From assembly GCF_006715495.1 (NCBI RefSeq), contig NZ_VFNI01000002.1, positions 868,001 to 932,000 on the forward strand: a stretch of 64,000 nucleotides of DNA, read 5' to 3'. A program made the translations under genes and the position numbers. Source of the stretch: Herbaspirillum sp. SJZ106. GTDB taxonomy: Bacteria; Pseudomonadota; Gammaproteobacteria; Burkholderiales; Burkholderiaceae_D. The notes under the pieces were generated by a model, which was given only the letters and a program-made list of their open reading frames with translations, had not been told where the DNA came from and did no database searches. This document shows, piece by piece, positions 7,736-18,733 of this stretch; within the stretch, counting starts at the first letter, position 1; the number at the start of each line of letters is the position of its first letter.

Positions 7736-8710
7736 ATGAAAATCAAGAGAAGAGCGCTTCTGGGCGCAGCCATTTGCATGAGCCTGGGCAGCACCATCGC
7801 GGGCCTGCCCGCATTCGCGGCCGACAAGCCGCTGACCATGGGCTTCTCGCAGGTGGGCGCCGAAAGCGAATGGCGCACCGCCAACACCGTGTCGATCAAG
7901 GACGCGGCCAAGCAGGCCGGCGTCAACCTGAAGTTCGCCGATGCGCAGCAGAAGCAGGAAAACCAGGTCAAGGCGATCCGCTCCTTCATCGCGCAAAAGG
8001 TCGACGTGATCGCCTTCTCGCCGGTGGTCGAATCCGGCTGGGAAACCGTGCTGCGCGAAGCCAAGGCCGCCAAGATCCCGGTGATCCTGACCGACCGCGC
8101 CGTCAACGTCTCCGACAAGTCGCTGTACGTGACCTTCATCGGCTCGGATTTCGTGGAAGAGGGCCGCCGCGCCGCGCGCTGGCTGCTGGAGCGCGCCAAG
8201 TCGCTGCCGGCCGGCGACATCAACATCGTCGAGCTGCAAGGCACCGTCGGCTCGGCCCCGGCGATCGACCGCAAGGCCGGTTTCGAGGAAATCATCAAGT
8301 CCGAGCCGCGCCTGAAGATCATCCGTTCGCAGACCGGCGACTTCACCCGCGCCAAGGGCAAGGAAGTGATGGAAGCCTTCCTCAAGGCCGACGGCAAGAA
8401 GATCAACGTGCTCTACGCGCATAACGACGATATGGCCATCGGCGCCATCCAGGCGATCGAAGAAGCCGGCCTGAAACCGGGCAAGGACATCCTGGTCATT
8501 TCCATCGACGGCGTGAAGGGCGCGTTCGAGGCCATGATGGCCGGCAAGCTCAACGTGACCGTCGAGTGCAGCCCGCTGCTGGGCCCGCAGCTGATGCAGA
8601 TCGCCAAGGACGTGAAGGCCGGCAAGGAAGTGCCCAAGCGCATTACGACCGAAGAAGGCGTGTTCCCGGCCGAAGTCGCGGCCAAGGAATTCCCGAACCG
8701 CAAGTATTGA
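7736..8710 (+). CDS. ytfQ: sugar ABC transporter periplasmic binding protein (YtfQ-like)
   Basis: 324-residue periplasmic binding protein with a signal peptide (residues 1-29, ending PAFAA) and two-lobed RbsB-type fold. GFSQVGAESEWRTANT and the later ISIDGVKGAFEAMMAG segment resemble YtfQ, which in E. coli binds galactofuranose and galactopyranose. SD GGAGAC lies upstream of ATG 7736. It heads a ytfQ-ytfR-ytfT-yjfF operon whose next gene is 177 bases away across a palindromic repeat. The sugar is inferred from similarity and from the divergent galactonate operon. Confidence 0.85.
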   Translation: MKIKRRALLGAAICMSLGSTIAGLPAFAADKPLTMGFSQVGAESEWRTANTVSIKDAAKQAGVNLKFADAQQKQENQVKAIRSFIAQKVDVIAFSPVVESGWETVLREAKAAKIPVILTDRAVNVSDKSLYVTFIGSDFVEEGRRAARWLLERAKSLPAGDINIVELQGTVGSAPAIDRKAGFEEIIKSEPRLKIIRSQTGDFTRAKGKEVMEAFLKADGKKINVLYAHNDDMAIGAIQAIEEAGLKPGKDILVISIDGVKGAFEAMMAGKLNVTVECSPLLGPQLMQIAKDVKAGKEVPKRITTEEGVFPAEVAAKEFPNRKY

Positions 8711-8750
8711 GCGTGGCGGCATGATGCGCTGATGCCGTTGCAATTCCCCT

Positions 8751-8842
8751 GTCATCCCGGCGCAGGCCGGGATCCAGTGGCTTTCGTCGTGTCTCGATGG
8801 CTGTTGTACGACGCTGGATCCTGACTTTCGTCAGGACGACGG
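8751..8842. repeat. palindromic intergenic repeat (copy 1)
   Basis: Begins GTCATCCCGGCGCAGGCCGG and ends in TTTCGTCAGGACGACG: two short hairpins (CCCGGC..GCCGGG and CCTGAC..GTCAGG) in a head-to-head unit. Related copies occur at 27079, 53190 and 61771. This copy separates ytfQ from ytfR. Confidence 0.75.
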
Positions 8843-8887
8843 GGGATTGCGGTTTGGCGGATCTGGTTTCTTATGGCAGGAGTTGTG

Positions 8888-10438
8888 ATGACGATGGCTG
8901 TCGGGGCGCAGGCGCGCCCCATGTTGGAACTGAGCGGTATCCATAAGGCTTTTGCCGGCGTAAAAGCGCTGACCGATGTGGGTCTGCGCTTGTTTCCCGG
9001 GGAAGTGCATACCTTGATGGGGCAGAACGGCGCGGGCAAGTCCACGCTGATCAAGGTGCTGACCGGCGTCTACGAACCCGATGCCGGGCGCATCGCGCTG
9101 GACGGGCGCGAGATCGCCCCGGCCTCCACCCTGCAGGCGCAGGAACTGGGCATCAGCACCGTCTACCAGGAAGTCAACCTCTGCCCCAATCTCTCGGTGG
9201 CGGAAAACATTTTCATCGGCCGCTATCCGCGCCGCTTCGGCCGCATCGACTGGAAGACGGTGCACGCCGAGTCGCGCCGCCTGCTGCAGCAGCTGCAGAT
9301 CGAGATCGACGTCACCGCGCAGCTTTCCTCTTATCCGCTGGCGATCCAGCAGATGGTGGCGATTTCGCGCGCGTTGTCGGTGTCGGCCAAGATACTGATC
9401 CTGGACGAGCCGACTTCCAGCCTCGACGAGGCCGAGGTACAGCAACTGTTCAAGGTGTTGCGCCACCTGCGCGCGCAGGGCATGGCGATCCTGTTCGTCA
9501 CCCATTTCCTCGACCAGACCTACGAGATATCGGACCGCATCACGGTGCTGCGCAACGGCGTGCGCGAGGGCGAATATCCGGTGGCTGAGCTGTCGCGCCT
9601 GGAGCTGGTCAACAAGATGGTCGGCGCGGTTGCGGTCGACCAGCGCAAGGTGGAAGCCGGCGCCGAGGCGCTGGCCGCCGAACTGTCGGCCGATGCCGCG
9701 GGCACGGGCGAGGTGTTCCTGCAGGCGCGCGGTTTCGGCCGCAAGGGGATGCTGGCGCCGCAGGATCTCGATATCCGGCGCGGCGAAGTGTTCGGCCTGT
9801 GCGGCCTGCTCGGCTCGGGGCGTACCGAGATGGCGCGCCTGCTGTTCGGCGCCGAGCGCGCCGACAGCGGCACATTGAGCATCGGCGGCCGCGATGTCAG
9901 GCTGGCCGTGCCGCGCGACGCCATCGCCGCCGGTATCGGTTTCTGCTCGGAAGACCGCAAGAAGGAAGGCGCGATCCTGGAACTGTCGGTGCGCGAGAAC
10001 ATCATCCTCGCGCTGCAGGCGCGCCAGGGCCTGTTCCGTGTGCTGCCGAGAAAGCGCCAGAACCAGCTCGCCGCCGACTATGTCAAGTGGCTCGGCATCA
10101 AGACCGCCGACCTCGAAACCCCGATCGGCTTGCTCTCCGGCGGCAACCAGCAAAAGGCGCTCTTGGCGCGCTGGCTGGCCACCGACCCCGGCATGCTGAT
10201 CCTGGATGAACCCACGCGCGGCATCGACGTGCGCGCCAAGCAGGAGATCATGGATTTCGTCATCGCGATGTGCCGCAAGGGCATGGCCATCCTGTTTATC
10301 TCTTCCGAAATCCCGGAAGTCATCCGCTGCAGCGACCGCATGCTGGTGCTGCGCGACCGCCGCGCCTGCGGCGAATACAAGCGCGGCGAACTCGACGAGC
10401 ATTCGGTACTGCAGGTGATCGCGGGAGAGGCCGCATGA
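8888..10438 (+). CDS. ytfR: sugar ABC transporter ATPase, tandem domains (YtfR-like)
   Basis: 516-residue double ATPase of the sugar CUT2 class. The first half has Walker A GQNGAGKST and Walker B LILDEPTSSLD. The second half has a degenerate P-loop (GLLGSGRTE), LSGGNQQK signature and [11 protein letters not shown]. This asymmetry is normal for the class. ATG 8888 is preferred over 8873 because AGGAG (8878-8882) falls inside the longer version at the right spacing. Its stop overlaps the next permease start (ATGA). It powers import with the two permeases that follow. Confidence 0.92.
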   Translation: MTMAVGAQARPMLELSGIHKAFAGVKALTDVGLRLFPGEVHTLMGQNGAGKSTLIKVLTGVYEPDAGRIALDGREIAPASTLQAQELGISTVYQEVNLCPNLSVAENIFIGRYPRRFGRIDWKTVHAESRRLLQQLQIEIDVTAQLSSYPLAIQQMVAISRALSVSAKILILDEPTSSLDEAEVQQLFKVLRHLRAQGMAILFVTHFLDQTYEISDRITVLRNGVREGEYPVAELSRLELVNKMVGAVAVDQRKVEAGAEALAAELSADAAGTGEVFLQARGFGRKGMLAPQDLDIRRGEVFGLCGLLGSGRTEMARLLFGAERADSGTLSIGGRDVRLAVPRDAIAAGIGFCSEDRKKEGAILELSVRENIILALQARQGLFRVLPRKRQNQLAADYVKWLGIKTADLETPIGLLSGGNQQKALLARWLATDPGMLILDEPTRGIDVRAKQEIMDFVIAMCRKGMAILFISSEIPEVIRCSDRMLVLRDRRACGEYKRGELDEHSVLQVIAGEAA

Positions 10439-11520
10439 GCGCATCCATGGATTCCAAACTAATACCTGACGCGGCCGCCGGATCGGGCGGACTGCAAGCC
10501 TTGCTGGGCTGGGCCGGGCGCCATCCGCTGCTGCGTCCGCTGGCCGCGCTGGCGGCATTGCTGCTGATCGACTTTTTCCTGGTGCCGGGCTTCTTCCGGC
10601 TGGAGATCAAGGACGGCCACCTCTACGGCGCGCTGGTCGACATCGTCAACCGCGCCGCGCCGCTGATGCTGGCGGCGCTGGGCATGACGCTGGTGATCGC
10701 CACGCGCGGCGTGGACATTTCGGTGGGGGCGGTGGTGGCCATCTCCGGCGCGGTCGCGGCATTGCTCATCGGCGGCAAGATGGTGGTGGTCGACGGCGTC
10801 TCGCAATACGTCAGCAACGTGCCGATGGCCTGGGCGCTGGCGGCGGCGATCGGCGCGGCGCTGCTGTGCGGCGCCTGGAACGGGCTGCTGGTGGCGGTGC
10901 TCGGCCTGCAGCCCATCATTGCCACGCTGATCCTGATGGTGGCCGGACGCGGGCTGGCGCAGTTGCTGACCGACGGCCAGATCATCACGGTCTATTACAA
11001 GCCGTTCTTCTTCATCGGCGGCGGCTACCTGTTCGGCCTGCCGTTCTCGCTCTATATCGCGCTGGGCATGTTCGTGCTGCTGGCGGTGCTGATGAGGAAG
11101 ACCGCGCTGGGCCTGTTCATCCAGTCGGTCGGCATCAACCCGGTGGCGTCGCGCCTGGCCGGCATCCGCACCGCCGCGCTGATCTTCTTCGTCTATATCT
11201 TCTGCAGCTTCTGCGCCGGGCTGGCCGGGCTGATGGTGGCCTCCAACATCAAGAGCGCCGACGCCAACAATGCCGGCCTGCTGCTGGAGCTGGACGCCAT
11301 CCTGGCCGTCACCCTGGGCGGCACGTCGCTGGCCGGCGGCAAGTTCAGCCTGGTGGGCAGCGTGATCGGCGCGCTCATCATCCAGACCCTGACCTACACC
11401 ATCTATTCGCTGGGCGTGCCGCCCGAGGTGAACATGGTGGTCAAGTCCCTGGTGGTGTTCCTGGTCTGCCTGTCGCAATCGCCGGAATTCCGCCGCATCT
11501 TCAAGGCAGCCAAATCATGA
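10435..11520 (+). CDS. ytfT: sugar ABC transporter permease 1 (YtfT-like)
   Basis: 361-residue inner-membrane permease of the RbsC/CUT2 family with about ten hydrophobic segments. The conserved segment GMTLVIATRGVDISVGAVVAISG contains the family loop that contacts the ATPase. ATG 10435 overlaps the ytfR stop by the ATGA motif, which decides the start over the longer frame from 10270. The first ~50 residues are an N-terminal extension before membrane segments. It pairs with the next permease, as YtfT pairs with YjfF. Confidence 0.92.
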   Translation: MSASMDSKLIPDAAAGSGGLQALLGWAGRHPLLRPLAALAALLLIDFFLVPGFFRLEIKDGHLYGALVDIVNRAAPLMLAALGMTLVIATRGVDISVGAVVAISGAVAALLIGGKMVVVDGVSQYVSNVPMAWALAAAIGAALLCGAWNGLLVAVLGLQPIIATLILMVAGRGLAQLLTDGQIITVYYKPFFFIGGGYLFGLPFSLYIALGMFVLLAVLMRKTALGLFIQSVGINPVASRLAGIRTAALIFFVYIFCSFCAGLAGLMVASNIKSADANNAGLLLELDAILAVTLGGTSLAGGKFSLVGSVIGALIIQTLTYTIYSLGVPPEVNMVVKSLVVFLVCLSQSPEFRRIFKAAKS

Positions 11521-12536
11521 GCACAATCGATTCCCTGCGCCGCGCTTCCCATGCGCCGTGGTTCACTTCGGCGGTGACAGTGGCGTTGCTGGCGCTCATG
11601 CTGCTGCTGGGCGCGGCGGGCTATGACGGCTTCCTGTCGCCGCAGGTGATGCTGAACCTGCTGATCGACAACGGCTTTTTGCTGGTGGTAGCCATCGGCA
11701 TGACCTTCGTCATCCTGTCCGGCGGCATCGACCTGTCGGTGGGATCGGTGCTGGCGCTGTCGACCATGGTCGCGGCCTGGCTGCTGCAGACGGCGCATTG
11801 GCATCCGCTGCTGGTGATCGTCACCGTGCTGGCGCTGGGGGCGGCCTTCGGCGCGGCCATGGGCGCGCTGATCCATTACTTCAAATTGCAGGCCTTCATC
11901 GTCACGCTGGCCGGCATGTTCCTGGCGCGCGGCCTGTGCTACCTGATCAGCATCAGTTCCATCACCATCGACGATCCCTGGTTCGTCGCCATGTCCCAGA
12001 CCCGCATCGAGTTCGGCGAGCTGTTCATCTCGCCCAGCGTGGTGGTGGCGCTGGCGATGCTGGCGCTGGGCATCTGGCTGGCCCACTGCACGCGCTTCGG
12101 CCGCGCGGTGTACGCCATTGGCGGCAGCGAGCAATCGGCCCTGCTGATGGGCTTGCCGGTGGGCCGCACCAAGGTGCTGGTGTATGCCTTCTCCGGCTTT
12201 TGCGCGGCGCTGGGCGGCGTGCTGTTTTCGTTCTACATGCTGTCGGGCTACGGCCTGCACGCGCAGGGCGCCGAGCTCGACGCGATTGCCGCGGTGGTGA
12301 TCGGCGGCACGCTGCTGACCGGCGGTTACGGTTACGTCGCCGGGACGCTGACCGGCGTGCTCATCCTTGGCGTGATCCAGACCCTGATCGCTTTCGACGG
12401 CACGCTCAGCTCATGGTGGACCAAGATCTTCATCGGCGCCTTGCTGTTCGTATTCTGCGTGGCGCAGAGGGTGATCTCGCTGGGCGCCTTGCGGGGCAAA
12501 CCGGTGGCCGCGGAGAAGGCGGCGGCAGCGGGCTGA
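11517..12536 (+). CDS. yjfF: sugar ABC transporter permease 2 (YjfF-like)
   Basis: 339-residue RbsC-family inner-membrane permease. The conserved loop GMTFVILSGGIDLSVGSVLALS and the C-terminal GGTLLTGGYGYVAGTLTGV match the family. ATG 11517 overlaps the stop of the previous permease (ATGA). Two different permease genes in one operon is the arrangement of the YtfQRT-YjfF galactofuranose importer and distinguishes this system from the single-permease ChvE and fucose systems nearby. Confidence 0.92.
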   Translation: MSTIDSLRRASHAPWFTSAVTVALLALMLLLGAAGYDGFLSPQVMLNLLIDNGFLLVVAIGMTFVILSGGIDLSVGSVLALSTMVAAWLLQTAHWHPLLVIVTVLALGAAFGAAMGALIHYFKLQAFIVTLAGMFLARGLCYLISISSITIDDPWFVAMSQTRIEFGELFISPSVVVALAMLALGIWLAHCTRFGRAVYAIGGSEQSALLMGLPVGRTKVLVYAFSGFCAALGGVLFSFYMLSGYGLHAQGAELDAIAAVVIGGTLLTGGYGYVAGTLTGVLILGVIQTLIAFDGTLSSWWTKIFIGALLFVFCVAQRVISLGALRGKPVAAEKAAAAG

Positions 12537-12632
12537 AAAGGAAGGTTTTCCGGAACGCGTTTGACGCCTGTTTGTAAAACGGATTCAGATAACTTAAAAG
12601 TTCTTTACATAGGGAGAAACATACTGAAAAGC

Positions 12633-12667
12633 ATATCCATTACGCTGAAAAAATCATTAGAAATGTA
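12633..12667 (+). promoter_or_regulatory. 35-bp sugar-regulon element upstream of chvE
   Basis: ATATCCATTACG, then AAAAATCATTAGAAA, with ATATC and TCAT at the same 16-base gap as in the other three copies. A partial second copy of the right half, ATTGGTAAAGACA (12667-12679), follows at once. It lies 144 bases before the chvE ATG, in a 275-base intergenic region with no gene. Confidence 0.5.
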
Positions 12668-12811
12668 TTGGTAAAGACATTATTGTAGAGGCCGCAAAAC
12701 ATGAGGCCTGAGCTTCTGCATGAGCCGGGTTGACGAGTCGGATGATCGCGGCAGTGCGCGGCGGTGTTTTGAGAAGAACAACACGCCATTTATAAACTGG
12801 AGACATACAAC

Positions 12812-13885
12812 ATGAAGATCAAATCGGTATTGACCGGGCTGGCGCTCGGCCTGGGCGTCACCCTGATGTCCATCAGCGCGCAAGTGAGCGCACAGAGCAA
12901 GGCGCTGGTCGGCGTGGCCATGCCCACCAAGTCCTCGGCACGCTGGATCGCCGACGGCAACAACATGGTCAAGGTCCTGAAGGAAAAGGGCTACAACACT
13001 GACCTGCAATACGCTGAAGACGATATCCCCAACCAGCTGTCGCAAATCGAGAACATGCTGACCAAGGGCGCCAAGGTGCTGGTGATCGCCGCCATCGACG
13101 GCACCACCCTGACCGACGTGCTGCAAAAAGCCGCCGACAAGGGCGTCAAGGTCATCGCCTATGACCGCCTGATCCGCGGCTCCAAGAACGTCGACTACTA
13201 CGCCACCTTCGACAACTTCCAGGTCGGCGTGTTGCAGGCGCAGTCGCTGGAAAAGGGCCTGGGCCTGAAGGATGGCAAGGGTCCGTTCAACATCGAACTG
13301 TTCGGCGGTTCGGCTGACGACAACAACGCCTTCTTCTTCTACAACGGCGCCATGTCGGTGCTCAAGCCTTACATCGACAGCGGCAAGCTGGTGGTGCGCA
13401 GCAAGCAGATGGGCATGGACAAGGTCGCCACCCTGCGCTGGGATGGCGCCACCGCCCAGGCCCGCATGGACAACCTGCTGTCGGCCTACTACAGCAACGC
13501 CAAGGTAAATGCGGTGCTGTCGCCGTATGACGGCATCTCGATCGGCATCCTGTCCTCGCTGCGCGGCGTCGGCTACGGCACCCCGCAACAGCCGTTCCCG
13601 TACGTGTCCGGCCAGGATGCGGAAGTGCCATCGGTCAAGTCCATCATCCGCGGCGAACAGTATTCGACCATCTTCAAGGACACCCGCGAACTGGCCAAGG
13701 TCACCGTCGGCATGGTCGATGCGTTGTTGGGCGGAAAACAGCCGCAGATCAACGACACCAAGACCTACAACAACGGCGTGAAGGTCGTGCCGTCCTTCCT
13801 GCTGAAGCCGGTGGTGGTCGACAAGAGCAACTGGAAGGAAGTCCTGATCGGCAGCGGCTACTACACCGAAGCGCAGGTCAAGTAA
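12812..13885 (+). CDS. chvE: multiple-monosaccharide binding protein ChvE
   Basis: 357-residue periplasmic binding protein with a signal peptide (cleavage near AQVSAQSK). The segments [40 protein letters not shown] and [19 protein letters not shown] are characteristic of ChvE/MmsE-type proteins, which bind galactose, glucose, arabinose, xylose and fucose. In Agrobacterium ChvE also works with a sensor kinase; no such kinase is seen here. SD GGAGAC precedes the ATG. It is followed by gguA and gguB homologs, completing the importer, with a hairpin in the gap. Confidence 0.93.
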   Translation: MKIKSVLTGLALGLGVTLMSISAQVSAQSKALVGVAMPTKSSARWIADGNNMVKVLKEKGYNTDLQYAEDDIPNQLSQIENMLTKGAKVLVIAAIDGTTLTDVLQKAADKGVKVIAYDRLIRGSKNVDYYATFDNFQVGVLQAQSLEKGLGLKDGKGPFNIELFGGSADDNNAFFFYNGAMSVLKPYIDSGKLVVRSKQMGMDKVATLRWDGATAQARMDNLLSAYYSNAKVNAVLSPYDGISIGILSSLRGVGYGTPQQPFPYVSGQDAEVPSVKSIIRGEQYSTIFKDTRELAKVTVGMVDALLGGKQPQINDTKTYNNGVKVVPSFLLKPVVVDKSNWKEVLIGSGYYTEAQVK

Positions 13886-13951
13886 GCCGGCCGGGCTGCG
13901 GCCTTGTGTTGCGGCCCGCCGTTCGATTCAATATATGAGGCATGAATCAGC

Positions 13952-13978
13952 ATAGTCCCGCCCCCTGTGCGGGACTAT
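13952..13978 (+). other. hairpin between chvE and gguA
   Basis: ATAGTCCCGC (13952-13961) and GCGGGACTAT (13969-13978) form a perfect 10-bp stem with a 7-base loop, with no T run. It lies after the binding-protein gene and ends 38 bases before the ATPase start. It probably protects the chvE mRNA end or partly attenuates read-through (inference). Confidence 0.65.
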
Positions 13979-14016
13979 TGCGTTCAAAAGCAGGTGCAGA
14001 ACAAGAGGTCAGCATC

Positions 14017-15546
<1,530 letters not shown>

Positions 15547-15591
15547 GTATCCGGGCACCGAAAAGAATCGAAGCATCCAAGGAGCACCTAC

Positions 15592-16818
15592 ATGGAGACC
15601 ATGAACATGAGCAAGAAAGAGTCGCTGGCGGCCAGCGGCACAACGGTCACGATGGCCGAAAAGAAGGATTACGCCGGCTTCCTGAAGAACAATATGCGCG
15701 AGTACGGCATGCTGCTGTCGCTGGTGGCGATCATGGCGTTCTTCCAGATCATGACCGACGGCACGCTGATGCGCCCGCTGAACCTGACCAACCTGGTGCT
15801 GCAGAACAGCTACATCGTGATCATGGCGCTGGGCATGCTGATGGTGATCGTGGCCGGCCACATCGACCTCTCGGTGGGTTCGGTGGTGGGCCTGATCGGC
15901 GCGCTGGCGGCGGTATTGATGGTGGATTACGGCTGGGACTTCGTCACCGCCTCGGTGGTCTGCATCATCGCCGGCGCGGTGATCGGCGCGGCGCAAGGTT
16001 ACTGGATCGCTTACTTCAAGATCCCGTCCTTCATTGTCACGCTGGCTGGCATGCTGGTGTTCAAGGGCATGGCGCTGGCCTTGCTGCAGGGCCAGTCGCT
16101 GGGCCCGTTCCCGCCGGCGTTCCAGATGCTGTCCTCGGGCTTCATCCCTGAGCTGACCGACAGCGCGCAATTCCGCACCACCTCGCTGATCGTCGGCGTG
16201 GTCGCCTCCATCGTGCTGATCGGCATCAAGATCCATGGCCGCCGCAAGCAGACCAAGCACGGCATGGAAGACGAACCGCAACTGTTCTTCCTGATCAAGA
16301 ACTGCCTGTTCGCTGCCGCCATCATCGCCTTCAGCTATTTGCTGGCGACCTACAAGGGCATGCCCAATGTGCTCATCATCATGTTCGCGCTGATGGTGCT
16401 GTACACCTTCATCACCAACCGCACCACGCTGGGCCGCCGCGTCTATGCGGTGGGCGGCAACGAGAAGGCGGCCAAGCTGTCCGGCATCAAGACCGAGCGC
16501 GTTTCCTTCCTGACCTTCGTCAACATGGGCGTGCTGGCGGCGCTGGCCGGCCTGATCTTCGCGGCGCGCCTGAACACCGCCACGCCCAAGGCCGGCCTCG
16601 GTTTCGAGCTGGACGTGATCGCGGCCTGCTTCATCGGCGGCGCCTCGGCATCGGGCGGCGTGGGCAAGGTCATGGGCGCGGTCATCGGCGCCTTCATCAT
16701 GGGCGTGATGAACAACGGCATGTCCATCATGGGCATCGGCATCGACTACCAGCAGATGATCAAGGGCTTCGTGCTGCTGATGGCCGTGTGCTTCGACGTC
16801 TATAACAAGAACAAGTAA
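15592..16818 (+). CDS. gguB: multiple-monosaccharide ABC transporter permease
   Basis: 408-residue inner-membrane permease of the GguB/MmsB type, longer than RbsC because of a central cytoplasmic insert (about residues 200-225, HGRRKQTKHGMEDEPQ). The conserved loop GMLMVIVAGHIDLSVGSVVGL matches the CUT2 permease signature. AAGGAG (15579-15584) is 7 bases before the ATG. It completes the ChvE importer. A large hairpin follows, then a sugar-acid dehydratase gene on the same strand. Confidence 0.93.
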   Translation: METMNMSKKESLAASGTTVTMAEKKDYAGFLKNNMREYGMLLSLVAIMAFFQIMTDGTLMRPLNLTNLVLQNSYIVIMALGMLMVIVAGHIDLSVGSVVGLIGALAAVLMVDYGWDFVTASVVCIIAGAVIGAAQGYWIAYFKIPSFIVTLAGMLVFKGMALALLQGQSLGPFPPAFQMLSSGFIPELTDSAQFRTTSLIVGVVASIVLIGIKIHGRRKQTKHGMEDEPQLFFLIKNCLFAAAIIAFSYLLATYKGMPNVLIIMFALMVLYTFITNRTTLGRRVYAVGGNEKAAKLSGIKTERVSFLTFVNMGVLAALAGLIFAARLNTATPKAGLGFELDVIAACFIGGASASGGVGKVMGAVIGAFIMGVMNNGMSIMGIGIDYQQMIKGFVLLMAVCFDVYNKNK

Positions 16819-16825
16819 GGCCGGG

Positions 16826-16864
16826 AAAACACGGGGCGATCCGCGATGGTCCGCCCCGTGTTTT
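16826..16864. terminator. 13-bp hairpin after gguB
   Basis: AAAACACGGGGCG and CGCCCCGTGTTTT form a perfect 13-bp stem around a 13-base loop, ending in four Ts on either strand. It lies 8 bases after the gguB stop and 42 bases before the dehydratase ATG, so it may terminate part of the transcription and lower dehydratase expression. Confidence 0.65.
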
Positions 16865-16906
16865 CAATCACCATCTTCAAGAGATCAGGAAACCAGGAAT
16901 TCCACA

Positions 16907-18667
16907 ATGAGCAGTGACGACAAGAAAGACAAGAGCCGCAAGCTGCGCTCGGCCGGCTGGTTCGGCACCGCCGACAAGAACGGCTTCATGTACCGCAGCT
17001 GGATGAAGAACCAGGGCATCCCCGACCACGAGTTCCAGGGCAAGCCGGTGATCGGCATCTGCAACACCTGGTCGGAGCTCACGCCCTGCAACGCCCACTT
17101 CCGCAAGATCGCCGAACACGTGCGGCGCGGCATCATCGAGGCCGGCGGCTTCCCGGTGGAGTTCCCGGTGTTCTCCAACGGCGAATCCAACCTGCGCCCG
17201 ACCGCCATGCTCACGCGCAACCTGGCCAGCATGGATGTCGAGGAATCGATCCGCGGCAACCCGATCGACGGCGTGGTGCTCCTGACCGGTTGCGACAAGA
17301 CCACCCCGGCGCTGCTGATGGGCGCGGCCAGCGTGAACGTGCCAGCCATCGTGGTGACCGGCGGCCCGATGTTGAACGGCAAGCACCAGGGCCGCGACAT
17401 CGGATCCGGCACCGTGGTGTGGCAATTGTCCGAGCAGGTCAAGGCCGGCGAGATCACCATCCATGACTTCATGGCGGCCGAGGCCGGCATGTCGCGTTCG
17501 GCCGGCACCTGCAACACCATGGGCACCGCGTCGACCATGGCCTGCATGGCCGAGTCGCTGGGCGTGTCGCTGCCGCACAATGCAGCGATCCCCGCGGTCG
17601 ATGCGCGCCGCTATGTTCTCGCGCACTTGTCCGGCATGCGCATCGTCGACATGGTGTGGGAAGACCTGACGCTGTCCAAGATCCTGACCCGCAAGGCGTT
17701 CGAAAACGCCATCCGCACCAACGCCGCCATCGGCGGCTCCACCAATGCGGTGATCCACCTGAAGGCGATCGCCGGCCGTATCGGCGTGGATCTGGAGCTG
17801 GAAGACTGGACCCGCATCGGCCGCGGCACGCCGACCATCGTCGACCTGCAGCCTTCGGGCCGCTACCTGATGGAAGAGTTCTACTACGCCGGCGGCCTGC
17901 CGGCGGTGATGCGCCGCCTGGGCGAAGCCAACCTGTTGCCGCACCCGGATGCGTTGACCGCCAACGGCAAGACCATGTGGGACAACGTCAAGGATGCGCC
18001 GATCTACAACGATGAAGTGGTGCGTCCGCTGGACAAGCCGCTGATCGAGGATGGCGGCATGTGCATCCTGCGCGGCAACCTGGCGCCGCGCGGCGCCGTG
18101 CTGAAACCGTCGGCGGCGTCGCCTGAGCTGATGAAGCATCGCGGCCGCGCCGTGGTGTTCGAGGACTTCGCGCACTACAAGGAACGCATCAACGATCCCG
18201 CGCTCGACGTCGACGCCAGCTGCGTGCTGGTGATGAAGAACTGCGGTCCCAAGGGCTACCCCGGCATGGCCGAGGTCGGCAACATGGGCCTGCCGCCCAA
18301 GGTGCTGGCCACCGGCGTGAAGGACATGGTGCGCATCTCGGACGCGCGCATGAGCGGCACCGCCTACGGCACCGTGATCCTGCATGTGGCGCCGGAAGCC
18401 GCGGCCGGCGGCCCGCTGGGCATCGTGCAGGACGGCGACTTCATCGAACTCGACGCCTATGCCGGCAAACTGCAGCTCGACATCAGCGATGAAGAGATGG
18501 CGCGCCGCCAGGCCGAGCGCGCCGCCAGGCTGGCCGCGCAGCAACCGGCGATGGCCGGCGGTTACCAGTCGCTGTACGTCGACCGCGTCTTGCAGGCGGA
18601 CCAGGGATGCGACTTCGATTTCCTGGTCGGTTGCCGCGGCGCCGCCGTCCCCAAGCATTCGCACTGA
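16907..18667 (+). CDS. IlvD/Edd-family sugar-acid dehydratase (L-arabinonate/aldonate type)
   Basis: 586-residue Fe-S dehydratase. Candidate cluster ligands are C61 (ELTPCNAHF), C129 (LTGCDKTTP) and C202 (AGTCNTMG), and K131 is the likely carbamylated lysine. This pattern and spacing match pentonate dehydratases such as L-arabinonate dehydratase. It converts an aldonate to its 2-keto-3-deoxy acid. It sits between the ChvE importer and an aldose dehydrogenase, so an L-arabinonate, D-xylonate or related substrate is likely. Sequence alone does not separate these, nor from branched-chain IlvD, but context argues against the latter. Downstream pentose enzymes are not in the window. Confidence 0.88.
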   Translation: MSSDDKKDKSRKLRSAGWFGTADKNGFMYRSWMKNQGIPDHEFQGKPVIGICNTWSELTPCNAHFRKIAEHVRRGIIEAGGFPVEFPVFSNGESNLRPTAMLTRNLASMDVEESIRGNPIDGVVLLTGCDKTTPALLMGAASVNVPAIVVTGGPMLNGKHQGRDIGSGTVVWQLSEQVKAGEITIHDFMAAEAGMSRSAGTCNTMGTASTMACMAESLGVSLPHNAAIPAVDARRYVLAHLSGMRIVDMVWEDLTLSKILTRKAFENAIRTNAAIGGSTNAVIHLKAIAGRIGVDLELEDWTRIGRGTPTIVDLQPSGRYLMEEFYYAGGLPAVMRRLGEANLLPHPDALTANGKTMWDNVKDAPIYNDEVVRPLDKPLIEDGGMCILRGNLAPRGAVLKPSAASPELMKHRGRAVVFEDFAHYKERINDPALDVDASCVLVMKNCGPKGYPGMAEVGNMGLPPKVLATGVKDMVRISDARMSGTAYGTVILHVAPEAAAGGPLGIVQDGDFIELDAYAGKLQLDISDEEMARRQAERAARLAAQQPAMAGGYQSLYVDRVLQADQGCDFDFLVGCRGAAVPKHSH

Positions 18668-18733
18668 GTACGCAATCGGAACAATCGAACATTGCGCCGG
18701 CCTCGCCATGAGGCCGGCCACCAAGGAGAAAAG

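Noticed and set aside
16907-18667. Branched-chain dihydroxy-acid dehydratase (IlvD)
   Set aside because: The Fe-S residues are shared, but the gene sits between a sugar importer and an aldose dehydrogenase, and its motifs and length match pentonate dehydratases.
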